NCBI GenBank assembly: GCA_037443685.1
Contig: JBBINX010000005.1
Location: 1 to 62,380, forward strand
Direction: 5' to 3'
Origin: JAHJRJ01 sp037443685
GTDB taxonomy: Bacteria > Bacteroidota > Ignavibacteria > UBA10030 > BY39
DNA: 62,380 bases
Each line of letters opens with the position of its first letter. The stretch's first letter is position 1. The notes beneath the pieces are model-generated. The model was given only the letters and a program-made list of their open reading frames with translations, ran no database searches and had not been told where the DNA came from. Of this stretch, positions 18,047 through 26,786 are shown piece after piece. Made by a program: the position numbers and the translations under genes.

Positions 18047-18958
18047 ATGAAATATTTTATTAAATCAATATTTGTTTTATTACTCAATATTTATGTATCG
18101 AGTATTTGTCTATCGCAAAATGAAACATATTCTGTCTTGAGAATAGACAGTATTATTTTATCACCATCGACTTTTTCTATTGACCAAGAAAATAATATCT
18201 ATATATTAGATAGCGAAAATAATGAAATGGCAAAGATAGGTATGAGTGGTAATCTAATGAAAAAAATTGGGGGTTTAGGGTCGGGTCAACTAAATTTTGA
18301 TTCGCCTGTTTCACTTAGTACCTCGCTCGGGTTGAATGTTTTTGTAGCCGACTACTACAATAACCGGATACAGAGATTTAATAAAAACTTAGAGTACATC
18401 GGTACACTATACACTAAAGACGATGAGCGTGAAGTCAACAGATTCGGTTTTCCTTCCCTAATAATTTTAGACCGTTTCTCAAATTTGTTTATATACGATA
18501 ACGAGAATAAAAGAATATTGAAATTCAATATCAAAAATCAGGTCGAAAGAATTTTAGGCAGTTATGAATATAATGAAGCAAAAATTAATAATCCCATAAA
18601 ATTCGAAACTAATTTTAAAGATGATATTATAGTTTTAGAGGAAAGTAGATTTGTAATATTTGACAATTGGGGTACTTTCTTGCGTTCTGTGCGATTACCG
18701 CAGGGTTACAAAGCAATAAGTTTTTCTATGGATCAAAAATATATTTACTCCGTCGCGGATGATAACCTGTTATTAATAACCAACTTAGACGGTAAGAAAT
18801 TACAGTCATTTAATCTGAAAGATTATACTGTTTTTTCAGATAAAGAAAATACGAAAGATATAAAAGTTTTAGGAGAAAAAATGTTTATTCTCACTTCTCA
18901 ACGTATATTAATTTTTGAAAAAGAGGTTGTTCTAAAATCTTTAGAGTTGGAAAATTAG
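18047..18958 (+). CDS. NHL-repeat six-bladed propeller protein, exported
   Basis: A 303-residue protein with an N-terminal signal peptide (MKYFIKSIFVLLLNIY...SICLS). Repeated blades such as FSIDQENNIYILDSENNEMAKI and LNVFVADYYNNRIQRF follow the NHL pattern (a DxxxNRIxxF core). NHL propellers are protein-binding or ligand-binding scaffolds, usually outside the cytoplasm when they carry a signal peptide. It lies 48 bp after the PIG-L-like gene on the same strand and probably shares its transcript. No catalytic residues can be assigned. Confidence 0.72.
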   Translation: MKYFIKSIFVLLLNIYVSSICLSQNETYSVLRIDSIILSPSTFSIDQENNIYILDSENNEMAKIGMSGNLMKKIGGLGSGQLNFDSPVSLSTSLGLNVFVADYYNNRIQRFNKNLEYIGTLYTKDDEREVNRFGFPSLIILDRFSNLFIYDNENKRILKFNIKNQVERILGSYEYNEAKINNPIKFETNFKDDIIVLEESRFVIFDNWGTFLRSVRLPQGYKAISFSMDQKYIYSVADDNLLLITNLDGKKLQSFNLKDYTVFSDKENTKDIKVLGEKMFILTSQRILIFEKEVVLKSLELEN

Positions 18959-19052
18959 TATAAAAACATTATTTTATGTCAGTGATTAGTAGCGGAGTAT
19001 TTTCTTGACCATTGAATATTTTAAATAATTATTTTTAAAAAAGGAGAATAAA

Positions 19053-19478
19053 ATGGCTGGTAAAAGTTTAAACAAAGTGATGTTGATTGGTAATTTAGGT
19101 AAAGATCCAGAATTGAGATATACAGCAAATGGCACCCCCGTAGCTTCATTCTCGATAGCTACTTCAGATAGTTGGAAGGATCTCGAAGGGAATTTAACAG
19201 AAAGAACCGAGTGGCACAATATCGTCGCGTGGAGAAAGCTTGCCGAGATATGTGGAGAATGGCTGAAAAAGGGTCAAAAAGTTTACATTGAAGGAAGCAT
19301 AAGAAATAGGTCATACGATGATAAAAACGGTGTAAAACGTTATGTTACAGAAATAATCGCGGATGATCTAATTATGTTAGGCGGAGGGAAAGGAAATGCG
19401 GATATAGAATCTGACCATAAATCACCGCAAGCAACTTCACCAAATACAGAAGAAAAAGAAGACGATCTTCCATTTTAA
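19053..19478 (+). CDS. ssb: Single-stranded DNA-binding protein
   Basis: A 141-residue SSB: OB fold at 1-110 opening with LNKVMLIGNLGKDPELRYT, the WHNIVAWRKLAEICGEWLKKGQKVYIEG core, a short polar linker and the acidic tail ending DDLPF that recruits partners. It coats single-stranded DNA in replication and repair. A strong AGGAG precedes the ATG. The gldE-like gene follows 6 bp later, and ssb-gldE adjacency is common in Bacteroidota, supporting both calls and the lineage. Confidence 0.95.
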   Translation: MAGKSLNKVMLIGNLGKDPELRYTANGTPVASFSIATSDSWKDLEGNLTERTEWHNIVAWRKLAEICGEWLKKGQKVYIEGSIRNRSYDDKNGVKRYVTEIIADDLIMLGGGKGNADIESDHKSPQATSPNTEEKEDDLPF

Positions 19479-19484
19479 TCGGAT

Positions 19485-20771
19485 TTGGAACTTGAACAGT
19501 TAACATATTTTATTTTATTTTTTATACTGATAGGACTATCGGCTTTTTTTTCTGGGAGCGAGGTGGCTTTTTTTTCTTTGAGTTCTTCGGAGAGAGAAAA
19601 ATTAGCACACAAAAAATCTTACGTTGCTAAAAAAATATTGCAATTAATTAATTATCCATCTCGTTTATTAGCAACTATTCTTATTTTAAATACAGTTGTA
19701 AACGTTTCTGCCGTTGTAATTGCAGCTTTTCTTACATTACAATTAGCCGATATTTTGGGTTACAATCAGGTGATATTGATATTAGTCGAAATTGTTGTTG
19801 TAACATTGATTATCCTGATAGTCGGTGAAATTACCCCTAAACTTATTGCAAAACGTTTTGCTCTAAATTTTACTACAATAGTGGTAATTCCGATGTCTGT
19901 TTTTATGTGGTTATTATTTCCTGTCACAAAACTATTTGAATATTTGCGAACAATTATCCAAAAGAAGTTTCAAGCTGATAAAAAGAGAAACACTATTAAA
20001 ACTACAGATATCGAACAATTGGCTGATGTTGTCTCGACACGCACAAATATCGATGAGCCTTCGAAAAACTTATTTCAAATAATCAGTGGATTATCGGATA
20101 TTTCTGTAAAAGATATTTTAATCCCGCGAATGAATATTACGGCATTCGATATTAAAACATCTTATGAAAAATTAATCGATGCAGTCAAATATTCCCAACA
20201 CTCATACATACCTATATACGAAAACAATATGGATAATATTTTAGGTATAATTCGTTCAAAAGAGTTACTCGTCTATCTGACGATCGAAAAATCATCGAAA
20301 GAATTTAAAATTACAAATTACTTGCAAAAACCCTTATTCGTTCCTGAAACAAAAAAAGTTATTGAAATGATCAAACAATTTCAGGACACAAGGATTCACT
20401 GTGCAATAGTTGTTGATGAACACGGAGGTACTGTCGGTATGATTACATTGAATAGTACGCTCAAATATTTGATGGACGATTATAAGACGATATTACAGAG
20501 CGATTTAAAACGGATCAAAAAAATGACCGCAACGACTTTTCTTGTAAGTGGATCAGTACCAGTAGAAACAATAGAAATAGAATTGAATACTTCTTTAGAT
20601 ATCGGAGAAACGGATATTTCGACTATCGGAGGTTTTGTTTTTCATTTAGCAGGAAAAGTCCCCGACAAAGGAGAAAAATTCACGTACAAAAATTTGATAT
20701 TTGAACCGATTAGTATCAAACAAAATCGCATCGATGAATTAATAATCACATTAACAAATGCAGTTATATAA
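19485..20771 (+). CDS. gldE: GldE-like CNNM/CBS domain membrane protein
   Basis: A 428-residue protein with a DUF21/CNNM membrane domain (about 1-185; AFFSGSEVAFFSL, VGEITPKLIAKRFA), a CBS pair (about 205-330; VKDILIPRMNITAFDI, AIVVDEHGGTVGMIT) and a C-terminal CorC_HlyC domain. It belongs to the CorC/hemolysin-C family. Position right after ssb is that of gldE, a gliding/T9SS-associated gene of Bacteroidota, and the window is rich in T9SS cargo. The start is TTG at 19485, 6 nt after the ssb stop, with only a weak GGA upstream, suggesting translational coupling. A generic metal-efflux CorC-type role is the alternative. Confidence 0.78.
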   Translation: MELEQLTYFILFFILIGLSAFFSGSEVAFFSLSSSEREKLAHKKSYVAKKILQLINYPSRLLATILILNTVVNVSAVVIAAFLTLQLADILGYNQVILILVEIVVVTLIILIVGEITPKLIAKRFALNFTTIVVIPMSVFMWLLFPVTKLFEYLRTIIQKKFQADKKRNTIKTTDIEQLADVVSTRTNIDEPSKNLFQIISGLSDISVKDILIPRMNITAFDIKTSYEKLIDAVKYSQHSYIPIYENNMDNILGIIRSKELLVYLTIEKSSKEFKITNYLQKPLFVPETKKVIEMIKQFQDTRIHCAIVVDEHGGTVGMITLNSTLKYLMDDYKTILQSDLKRIKKMTATTFLVSGSVPVETIEIELNTSLDIGETDISTIGGFVFHLAGKVPDKGEKFTYKNLIFEPISIKQNRIDELIITLTNAVI

Positions 20772-20787
20772 AACCAAAAAATAATTA

Positions 20788-20880
20788 CCACGAAGAACAC
20801 CCCCAAAACAAAGTTCACAAAGTGTTGATTTTGTTGAATCCTGTGTTATCTTCGTGAAAAAATTTTGTGATCTTCGAGGT
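20788..20880. repeat. Imperfect palindromic dispersed repeat (CACGAAG type)
   Basis: Arms CCACGAAGAACAC (20788-20800) and GTGTTATCTTCGTG (20843-20856) pair imperfectly, and a further TGTGATCTTCGAGGT lies at the end. The CACGAAG/CTTCGTG words are typical of intergenic palindromes scattered through Bacteroidota genomes. No reading frame. Confidence 0.45.
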
Positions 20881-20899
20881 TGATAGAATTAATTTTTTA

Positions 20900-20944
20900 A
20901 AACTGCCTATAAATAATTAACTCAAAGGCAGTTTGCATTTAATA
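20900..20944. repeat. 9-bp inverted repeat upstream of sppA
   Basis: AAACTGCCT (20900-20908) and AGGCAGTTT (20936-20944) flank a 27-nt AT-rich loop. No T-tract follows, so it is not a clear terminator. It may be an operator or a weak 3'-end structure for gldE. Confidence 0.35.
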
Positions 20945-20988
20945 TTCAGTTTTCGTATAATTATAAGTAAAATCAATAGGTTATAGGA

Positions 20989-21909
20989 ATGAAAAAGTCA
21001 ACGAAATGGTTTCTGGGAATATTATTCACTCTGCTAACGCTGGGTGTTGGCTTCATGCTTTTAATATATATATCTATATTTGCACCGGGAGAAAATGAAG
21101 ACACCGATGTTGTATTGGGCAGCGGTGATAAGATTGCCGTTATTGAGTTAAAAGGAGTTATAACTGAATCTGAAAGAATTGTAAAACAATTTAAAAAGTA
21201 CAGAAAAAATAATTCAATAAAAGCAATATTATTTCGTGTAGATTCTCCGGGTGGGGGTGTAGTTGCCAGTCACGAGATTTATCAGGAAGTTAAAAACACG
21301 CGAGATTATGGGAAACCCGTAATAGTTTCGATGGGATCTGTCGCTGCGAGTGGTGGTTACTACGTATCGTGCGGTGCGAATCTTATAGTTTCGAATCCCG
21401 GTACCCTTACTGGTAGCATCGGTGTGATTTCGCAATTTCTTCGCCTTGATCCGATGTTTCAAAAAATCGGTATCGAAATGAATACAATAAAGAGCGGTAA
21501 ATATAAAGATGCAGGAAATCCCTTTAGGGGCATGACAAAGGAAGATAAAAAATATTTTCAGGATTTAATGGACGATGTACATTACCAATTTATCGACATC
21601 GTTGAGAAGGAACGTAAATTAGAACATCAAAAAATTATTGAATATTCGGACGGTAGGGTTTTTACCGGAGAACAAGCCTATAAAATGAAACTTGTAGATA
21701 CATTAGGAACTTTTGAAGATGCTATTAAAATTGCAGCCGATGTAGCGGGAATTAAAGGAGAGCCCGCAATAGTAAAAGAACAAAAGCGAAAAACTTTCGT
21801 TGAAAGATTTTTGGGAGATGTGAAATTCCAAGAACTTTTTAATTTCAAAGAAGAAATTTTTAATCATCCGATTTTACAATACAAACTTACTCAAGGAGGT
21901 CTCAATTGA
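20989..21909 (+). CDS. sppA: Signal peptide peptidase SppA, short form
   Basis: A 306-residue membrane-anchored serine protease of family S49 that clears cleaved signal peptides from the inner membrane. It has a TM helix at about 7-30, a substrate loop with DSPGGGVVASHEIY, the catalytic Ser at 121 in SVAASGGYY, and the catalytic Lys in SGKYKDAGNP, probably 171. This is the one-domain (about 300-residue) form. Its stop overlaps the TTG start of the HU gene in TTGA, and a GGAGG site lies in the last codons, so the two are translationally coupled. Confidence 0.93.
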   Translation: MKKSTKWFLGILFTLLTLGVGFMLLIYISIFAPGENEDTDVVLGSGDKIAVIELKGVITESERIVKQFKKYRKNNSIKAILFRVDSPGGGVVASHEIYQEVKNTRDYGKPVIVSMGSVAASGGYYVSCGANLIVSNPGTLTGSIGVISQFLRLDPMFQKIGIEMNTIKSGKYKDAGNPFRGMTKEDKKYFQDLMDDVHYQFIDIVEKERKLEHQKIIEYSDGRVFTGEQAYKMKLVDTLGTFEDAIKIAADVAGIKGEPAIVKEQKRKTFVERFLGDVKFQELFNFKEEIFNHPILQYKLTQGGLN

Positions 21910-22232
21910 CAAAAGCTGACATAGTTGATGTGATTGCATCTGCCACAGGGTTGACGAAAGTAGAAACCGAAGCTGTAGTTGATGGCTTTATTTCTACAGT
22001 TATTAATGCCTTAAAAGATGGTAAAAATATTGAAATACGAGGTTTTGGTAGTTACAAAGTTAAAAAAAGAAAAGGTCGGATTGCCAGAAATCCTCGCACG
22101 GGCGCTCAAGTAATGGTTGATGAGCACTTTGTACCTCTTTTTAAAGTTTCCAAAGAATTAAAAACAATTGTTAACGAAAATCTCAAAAATATTCAATTCC
22201 CAAATGTAAATATTGATCCCATCAAACAATAA
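21906..22232 (+). CDS. HU/IHF family DNA-binding protein
   Basis: A 108-residue histone-like protein: MTKADIVDVIASATGLTKVE opening, the IEIRGFGSYKVKKRKGRIARNPRTG beta-arm with the conserved RNPRTG and Pro, then a C-terminal tail about 15 residues longer than typical HU. It bends and compacts DNA. The start is TTG (21906-21908), overlapping the sppA stop, with AGGAGGT 5 nt upstream making the start clear despite the rare codon. Confidence 0.92.
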   Translation: MTKADIVDVIASATGLTKVETEAVVDGFISTVINALKDGKNIEIRGFGSYKVKKRKGRIARNPRTGAQVMVDEHFVPLFKVSKELKTIVNENLKNIQFPNVNIDPIKQ

Positions 22233-22253
22233 AATCAATTAATTATTATTATA

Positions 22254-22970
22254 GTGAGCGACTCAAAAATATGTAAGGTATGCGGTAATATTTCCGCGTT
22301 AGAAGATATATTCTGCTCAAAATGTGGCGATCAATTTTCAGCAACACCCGAAAAACCTCCAAATTTCAAATCTCGAAACCGTCATCTTGTTCTGATTGTG
22401 TTAATAGGAGTTGCACTATTAGTAGTTTGGCTTGTGAGGAAACCAGTCACACAAGAATCTGTACAGGACGGACAAGATGGTCATGTTCATTCAGAAGCTG
22501 ACGGACATGACCACAAGATTTTAAATATGGAAACGGTTGTAGAAGAGATAGCCGCGCTTGAAAAAACAGTTGCTGCTGATCCTCAAGATTTCGAATCACT
22601 TTTAGCTTTGGCTCATCGCTACCAAGACACAGGACAACTTTTAAAATCGATTAATTATTACACAAAATATTTACAATATAATCCCACTAACGCAGATGCA
22701 CGAATTGATCTAGGAGTAAATTATTATCAACTTGCATTTGAGGATACAATACAGAGGATGAGTCATTTTAAGATGGCGATAGCTGAAATGCGCAGCGCTC
22801 TGAAGTATTCACCGGAACATCAATTGGGTCATTTTAATTTGGGTATAATTAACTTGCAGATTGGAAATATCAATGAATCTATTAATTGGTTTAATAAATG
22901 TATCGAGATAGACTCGAGAAGCGATATAGCGAAAAAAGCAAAAGATATTCTAGAGCAACACATCCAATAA
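22254..22970 (+). CDS. Zinc-ribbon, single-TM, TPR-repeat protein
   Basis: A 238-residue protein with a GTG start. It has an N-terminal zinc ribbon (CKVCGNISALEDIFCSKCG, Cys 7, 10, 21 and 24), a TM helix at about 44-61, a His/Asp-rich stretch (HVHSEADGHDH, about 75-85) and at least three TPR units from about 105 on. The TPR part would lie outside the cytoplasm and act as a protein scaffold. The His-rich part could bind metal. It lies 22 bp after the HU gene and may share its transcript. No precise role is recognised. Confidence 0.65.
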   Translation: MSDSKICKVCGNISALEDIFCSKCGDQFSATPEKPPNFKSRNRHLVLIVLIGVALLVVWLVRKPVTQESVQDGQDGHVHSEADGHDHKILNMETVVEEIAALEKTVAADPQDFESLLALAHRYQDTGQLLKSINYYTKYLQYNPTNADARIDLGVNYYQLAFEDTIQRMSHFKMAIAEMRSALKYSPEHQLGHFNLGIINLQIGNINESINWFNKCIEIDSRSDIAKKAKDILEQHIQ

Positions 22971-22995
22971 TTTTTATTTTAGAAAGGATTAATTC

Positions 22996-23091
22996 ATGCC
23001 GAGTGGTAAAAAAAGAAAACGTCATAAAATGTCAACGCACAAACGTAAAAAACGTCTCCGCAAGATGCGCCATAAAAAGAAAAACCGTTAA
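22996..23091 (+). CDS. AURKAIP1/COX24-like small basic protein, 31 aa
   Basis: A 31-codon frame starting MPSGKKRKRHKMSTHKRKKR and ending in a run of Lys and Arg, with AGAAAGGA upstream. More than half of the residues are Lys, Arg or His. Small proteins with this opening, from MPSGKKRKRHKM onward, are known in Bacteroidota and carry the AURKAIP1/COX24 (mS38-type) domain. They are thought to be ribosome-associated. It is easily missed because of its size. It is 26 nt after the TPR gene on the same strand. Confidence 0.82.
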   Translation: MPSGKKRKRHKMSTHKRKKRLRKMRHKKKNR

Positions 23092-23118
23092 TAGAAAGTT
23101 AAATATTTTTTAAATGTT

Positions 23119-23147
23119 TACTTTACCTTAGTTGATGGGGTAAAGTA
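23119..23147 (+). terminator. Possible weak terminator hairpin
   Basis: TACTTTACC (23119-23127) pairs with GGTAAAGTA (23139-23147) in a 9-bp perfect stem with an 11-nt loop, 28 nt after the small basic protein gene. No T-run follows at once, so termination is uncertain. It could instead be a 3'-end-stabilising hairpin. Confidence 0.4.
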
Positions 23148-23201
23148 CATAACGTATTTCTTTCGATTTCAATCATCTAACTTCCAATGGACGAAATTTA
23201 T

Positions 23202-24707
23202 ATGAGATTCATAAAACTCAAACGATCAATATTATTTATTAATCTGCTTACGGTGTTATGGAGTGTTTCTTCATGCACTCAACCAAAGTCGATAACGATA
23301 CTACATACTAACGATATTCACTCAAACTTTATACCTCATGAAGCTTTTTGGAAACGTGAAACGCCAAAACCGTTAGTAGGCGGTTTTAACGAATTGTTTT
23401 TAATTGCAGATAGTATAAAGAAGGTAAAGACGGCACTACTATTCGATGTGGGGGACGTGATGACTGGTAACCCGATTACAGAATATTCCTACAAAGGTGC
23501 TTACGGTGGAGCTTTATTTGAAATGATGAATATGTCCGGCTATGATGCTTGGTGTCCTGGTAATCACGACCTCGACATTTCACAAGACAATTTGATAAAG
23601 TTAACGAAGATTGCAAAATTTCCCACATTGTCAGCAAACCTCGTCAATTCAAAAAATAAATTAGCATTCAATAATAAAGAATATGTTATTTTCAATAAGG
23701 GTGGCTTGAGAATTGGAGTTATCGGGATTATCTCGCAGTCGTTATATAGTCTTGTTAACAAAAATAATTTAATCGATATTAAAGTATTGTCACCCGAAGA
23801 AACGACCCAACGCTTGGTAGATTTGTTAGACCCGAAAACCGATCTAATAATTGCTCTAACTCATCAGGGTATTCAGGAAGATTCAATTTTAGCTGCGAAC
23901 GTCACTGGATTGGATGTTATTATTGGAAGTCACTCCCATACTCGTTTAGTAACTCCAAAAATTGTCAACGATGTTATAATTGTTCAAGCGGGTGCGAATT
24001 TGGAAAATTTAGGTGAGTTAGAGCTAACTGTTGAAAACGACAAAGTTGTGAAGTACGAAGGCAAGCTAATTCAACTTTGGGCACGGGAAAATTATCGAAA
24101 GAACAAACTGAGTAACTTTGTGGAATCCTTTAATAACAGGATTAACAAAGATTATAGTGAAATTATCGGTGAGTTAGTAACCGATTGGAAACGGATGAAT
24201 GGCGAAAGCGGGATTGGCAATTTTATTACTGATGCTCAACGCGAAGCAGTCCATGCTGACGTTGGGTTTATGAATAACCACGGCATTCGGAAAGATTTAT
24301 CCGCAGGTTCGATTACAAAAAAAGATTTGTTCGAAGTTTTACCCTTTAGAAATGTTCTTGCTACCTTTCAATTAACTGGGAAACAGTTGAAATCGATCGT
24401 AGAATTTTATATTCGAAGGAAGTCTCCAATCCAAACATCAGGTATAACGGCTCAATACAAGAAAATGGATAACGGTACTATAGAATTTATAAAACTCGAC
24501 ATTCAAGGGAAACTGTTGGATGAAGAGAAATTGTATATCTGCGTTGCCAATGATTATTTAGTTGGAGAAGCAAAAAGACATTTCGGTCTTGAGATAAATG
24601 ATGCTATTTATTTGAAGCTCACTTTATTCGAAGAGGTTGAAAAAGCCATTAGAAAAGCTAAAAAAATAGAATCAAAAATTGAAAATCGAATCCAAGAAAT
24701 AAAATAA
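23202..24707 (+). CDS. 5'-nucleotidase/UshA-type metallophosphoesterase lipoprotein
   Basis: About 501 residues from the start used here. An N-terminal lipoprotein signal ends at VSSC. The calcineurin-like domain shows the metal-binding motifs HTNDIHSN, DVGDVMTG, GNHDLD, LTHQG and GSHSHT in order; a 5'-nucleotidase C-terminal domain follows (about 320-490; NFITDAQREAVHADVGFMNN). It would hydrolyse extracytoplasmic nucleotides to nucleosides and phosphate, or another phosphoester. The frame also opens at 23187, but the signal peptide fits MRFIKLKRSILF better. It is followed 15 bp on by an unrelated membrane protein, possibly co-transcribed. Confidence 0.88.
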   Translation: MRFIKLKRSILFINLLTVLWSVSSCTQPKSITILHTNDIHSNFIPHEAFWKRETPKPLVGGFNELFLIADSIKKVKTALLFDVGDVMTGNPITEYSYKGAYGGALFEMMNMSGYDAWCPGNHDLDISQDNLIKLTKIAKFPTLSANLVNSKNKLAFNNKEYVIFNKGGLRIGVIGIISQSLYSLVNKNNLIDIKVLSPEETTQRLVDLLDPKTDLIIALTHQGIQEDSILAANVTGLDVIIGSHSHTRLVTPKIVNDVIIVQAGANLENLGELELTVENDKVVKYEGKLIQLWARENYRKNKLSNFVESFNNRINKDYSEIIGELVTDWKRMNGESGIGNFITDAQREAVHADVGFMNNHGIRKDLSAGSITKKDLFEVLPFRNVLATFQLTGKQLKSIVEFYIRRKSPIQTSGITAQYKKMDNGTIEFIKLDIQGKLLDEEKLYICVANDYLVGEAKRHFGLEINDAIYLKLTLFEEVEKAIRKAKKIESKIENRIQEIK

Positions 24708-24722
24708 AAAGGTAAAATTTAA

Positions 24723-25847
24723 ATGTGGAAGACAGTTGAAGGTAGCACGGGCAGACTTATACAATTATGTATAGGGTATTTCTTTTTTTATATAATATTT
24801 GGTGTCGCGGTAAAATATTTTACTGAATTCCTAGTTACTCAGATCGGGCCTCCGGAAATGTTCAAAACCTTACAAATTAAAATGAATATGGAGTTTTTGG
24901 TCTATAGTACAATAGGCGGAAATCTGTTTGCTCTATCTGTTGTTTTTTTGTTCAGATGGTTCAAACTAAAATCTAATAACTCTATCACTTTTTTGGGTAT
25001 TAAAATGCCTGCCGAGATTGTATATATAATCCCTTCTGGCGTCTGTACCGCGGTTGTCATTCCAACAACAACATTGATGTACACACTGCCAATTTCAGTG
25101 ATGGTTGCCATGGTTATCATGAGGGGTAGTATTATTGTAATTTCCCGAATTATCGATGCAATACAAATCAAACAAAAAATTCTAAAAAAGAAAGTCTATA
25201 TACAGGAAGAGTTTGCGGTTATTTTCGCGGTATTTGCTGTAGGTATTCACCTGTTTTATGATAGAGGAGCAGGATTCGATTTTTTAAGCTATACTCCCGC
25301 TGTTATAATATTAGTTAGTTATCTTGTTGCATATTCGATACGCCTTTATATAATGAATTATTTTAAAAATACACGAGGGAAAGGGGTTCCACAAGACAAT
25401 AAAGGGTATTTCGCCATAGAGCAACTTTCTGCCGCTGTTACAGTCATTATAGTTGCTCTTATTTTATTCTCAATCAAAGATTCATCAATATTCCAGATTA
25501 ATCTCTTTCAAGAAGTACTCAGAAGCCCTTCTGAATATTATTCGTGGGAAATAGTTGCAGGGACAACTTTCGGCGCAGTAGCATTTTTCTCGGTTTTCCT
25601 ATTTATGTTCAAGGGTAGAACAGCTACATTTGCTGCACTAGTAAATCGTTTGACTTCTCTGATAGCCGGAACCGCAGCAACACTAGCTTTTCATTACCTT
25701 CTCGGGGGTAAATTTCCAAAAACCGCTGATTGGATTTCGCTTGGTTTTATTTTAGTCGCGGTTGGATTTTTATCGGTCGCAGAGAAGAAACGTATGGTCG
25801 AGTTGAAAACAGAAGGTGTATTAGAAACCGTCCCTGTAAAAAAGTAA
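24723..25847 (+). CDS. Polytopic membrane protein of unknown function
   Basis: A 374-residue protein with about 10 hydrophobic segments (for example at 15-35, 58-76, 92-110, 165-185, 192-212, 238-258, 280-300 and 335-352). The last segments (KTADWISLGFILVAVGFLSV just before a basic tail) resemble the final helix of EamA/DMT-type transporters, but I do not see the internal duplication clearly. It lies 15 bp after the 5'-nucleotidase gene. A role in nucleoside or metabolite export is only a guess from context. Confidence 0.5.
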   Translation: MWKTVEGSTGRLIQLCIGYFFFYIIFGVAVKYFTEFLVTQIGPPEMFKTLQIKMNMEFLVYSTIGGNLFALSVVFLFRWFKLKSNNSITFLGIKMPAEIVYIIPSGVCTAVVIPTTTLMYTLPISVMVAMVIMRGSIIVISRIIDAIQIKQKILKKKVYIQEEFAVIFAVFAVGIHLFYDRGAGFDFLSYTPAVIILVSYLVAYSIRLYIMNYFKNTRGKGVPQDNKGYFAIEQLSAAVTVIIVALILFSIKDSSIFQINLFQEVLRSPSEYYSWEIVAGTTFGAVAFFSVFLFMFKGRTATFAALVNRLTSLIAGTAATLAFHYLLGGKFPKTADWISLGFILVAVGFLSVAEKKRMVELKTEGVLETVPVKK

Positions 25848-25858
25848 TAATCTACGAT

Positions 25859-25896
25859 ATAGATAGCCGTCATATCTAAATATAACGGCTATCTAT
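25859..25896. terminator. Bidirectional terminator between convergent genes
   Basis: A perfect 12-bp inverted repeat (ATAGATAGCCGT at 25859-25870, ACGGCTATCTAT at 25885-25896) with a 14-nt loop fills most of the 57-bp gap between a plus-strand gene ending at 25847 and a minus-strand gene ending at 25905. It can form on either transcript. T-runs are short. Confidence 0.65.
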
Positions 25897-25904
25897 CCAA
25901 GCGA

Positions 25905-26621
25905 TTATTTCATTGCTAAAACTTTCAACTTAGCTACGACTTTTTCTAATTCATCAGCGATCAATTTGGTGTCGAGTGTCTTCTCCGGTTCATTTTGAAA
26001 CACAGCGTAAGGAATTTTTATTCCTTTAACTTCGATATAGTTAGGGTCTTTTGCTTCTAATTTATCCCAATCATTTATTTTGTAATAAAATTCCATCTTT
26101 TCATCGGGAAGCGAGTGATACAGTATTGAGTCTTCTAATCCTTTTTTTGCGCGTCTTCTATTTTTTCGCACCGATTCTTCGTAAGAAACTTTAATGTAAA
26201 CCAAAACAGCTTTCTTTAAAATATCCTCATCTAAAAAGTTTAATGCTTCGTATATTCCGTTTTCACCACCTCGAGCGAATTCGATTAAAGTAGTCATTTT
26301 CGAGTGATAGTCTTTATCTTTTGCTAATCTCTTTTTATACTCTAAATTTATTCTTTCGATGTATAGATTCCAGATGAAATGTTCTTTGAACCAATACTTT
26401 TCATCGGTCCATAATCGTGGTTTTCCGTGTTTTGTTAAAATATCATCAATCTCGAAAGTTTCCCACACGTACAGAAAGTCGTCTAACTCTTCAAAATTAG
26501 AGATAGAAAATCGTTTTGATCTTTCATCAGGTTTCAGATGTTTTAGAAAGTCGATCAATTCTGATTTCCCAGCGGCGGGTCTACCTGTAATAATCATAAC
26601 AGGGAAGTTTTTATTTTCCAT
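25905..26621 (-). CDS. P-loop kinase-like protein of unknown function
   Basis: A 238-residue cytoplasmic protein with a Walker A motif GRPAAGKS at 13-20 near the N-terminus, a WTDEKYWFKEHF segment, and a lid-like SVRKNRRRAKKGLEDSILYHSL stretch rich in Arg and Lys (around 152-178). This layout fits a small nucleotide/nucleoside-kinase-type or ATPase fold, but I do not recognise the family. AAGGATT lies 6 nt before the ATG. It is the only minus-strand gene in the first 46 kb, so it is an isolated transcription unit. Confidence 0.6.
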   Translation of the reverse strand: MENKNFPVMIITGRPAAGKSELIDFLKHLKPDERSKRFSISNFEELDDFLYVWETFEIDDILTKHGKPRLWTDEKYWFKEHFIWNLYIERINLEYKKRLAKDKDYHSKMTTLIEFARGGENGIYEALNFLDEDILKKAVLVYIKVSYEESVRKNRRRAKKGLEDSILYHSLPDEKMEFYYKINDWDKLEAKDPNYIEVKGIKIPYAVFQNEPEKTLDTKLIADELEKVVAKLKVLAMK

Positions 26622-26786
26622 TATTAATCCTTGCAGTTAAGTTAATTATATGTTTATTAGTTTTATAAAAGTGGTTTAATGATAATATATATATCGATAA
26701 AAATCAAATGTTTGCTTTTTAAGCATTTAGTTTGTAATTTTTAGCTGCAAATAACATATATTCACATAAAAACCATAGGAGACAAC

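Noticed and set aside
19485..20771. Simple hemolysin label for the CBS protein
   Set aside because: CorC/HlyC-type annotation as hemolysin is misleading; the position after ssb and the domain order favour GldE.
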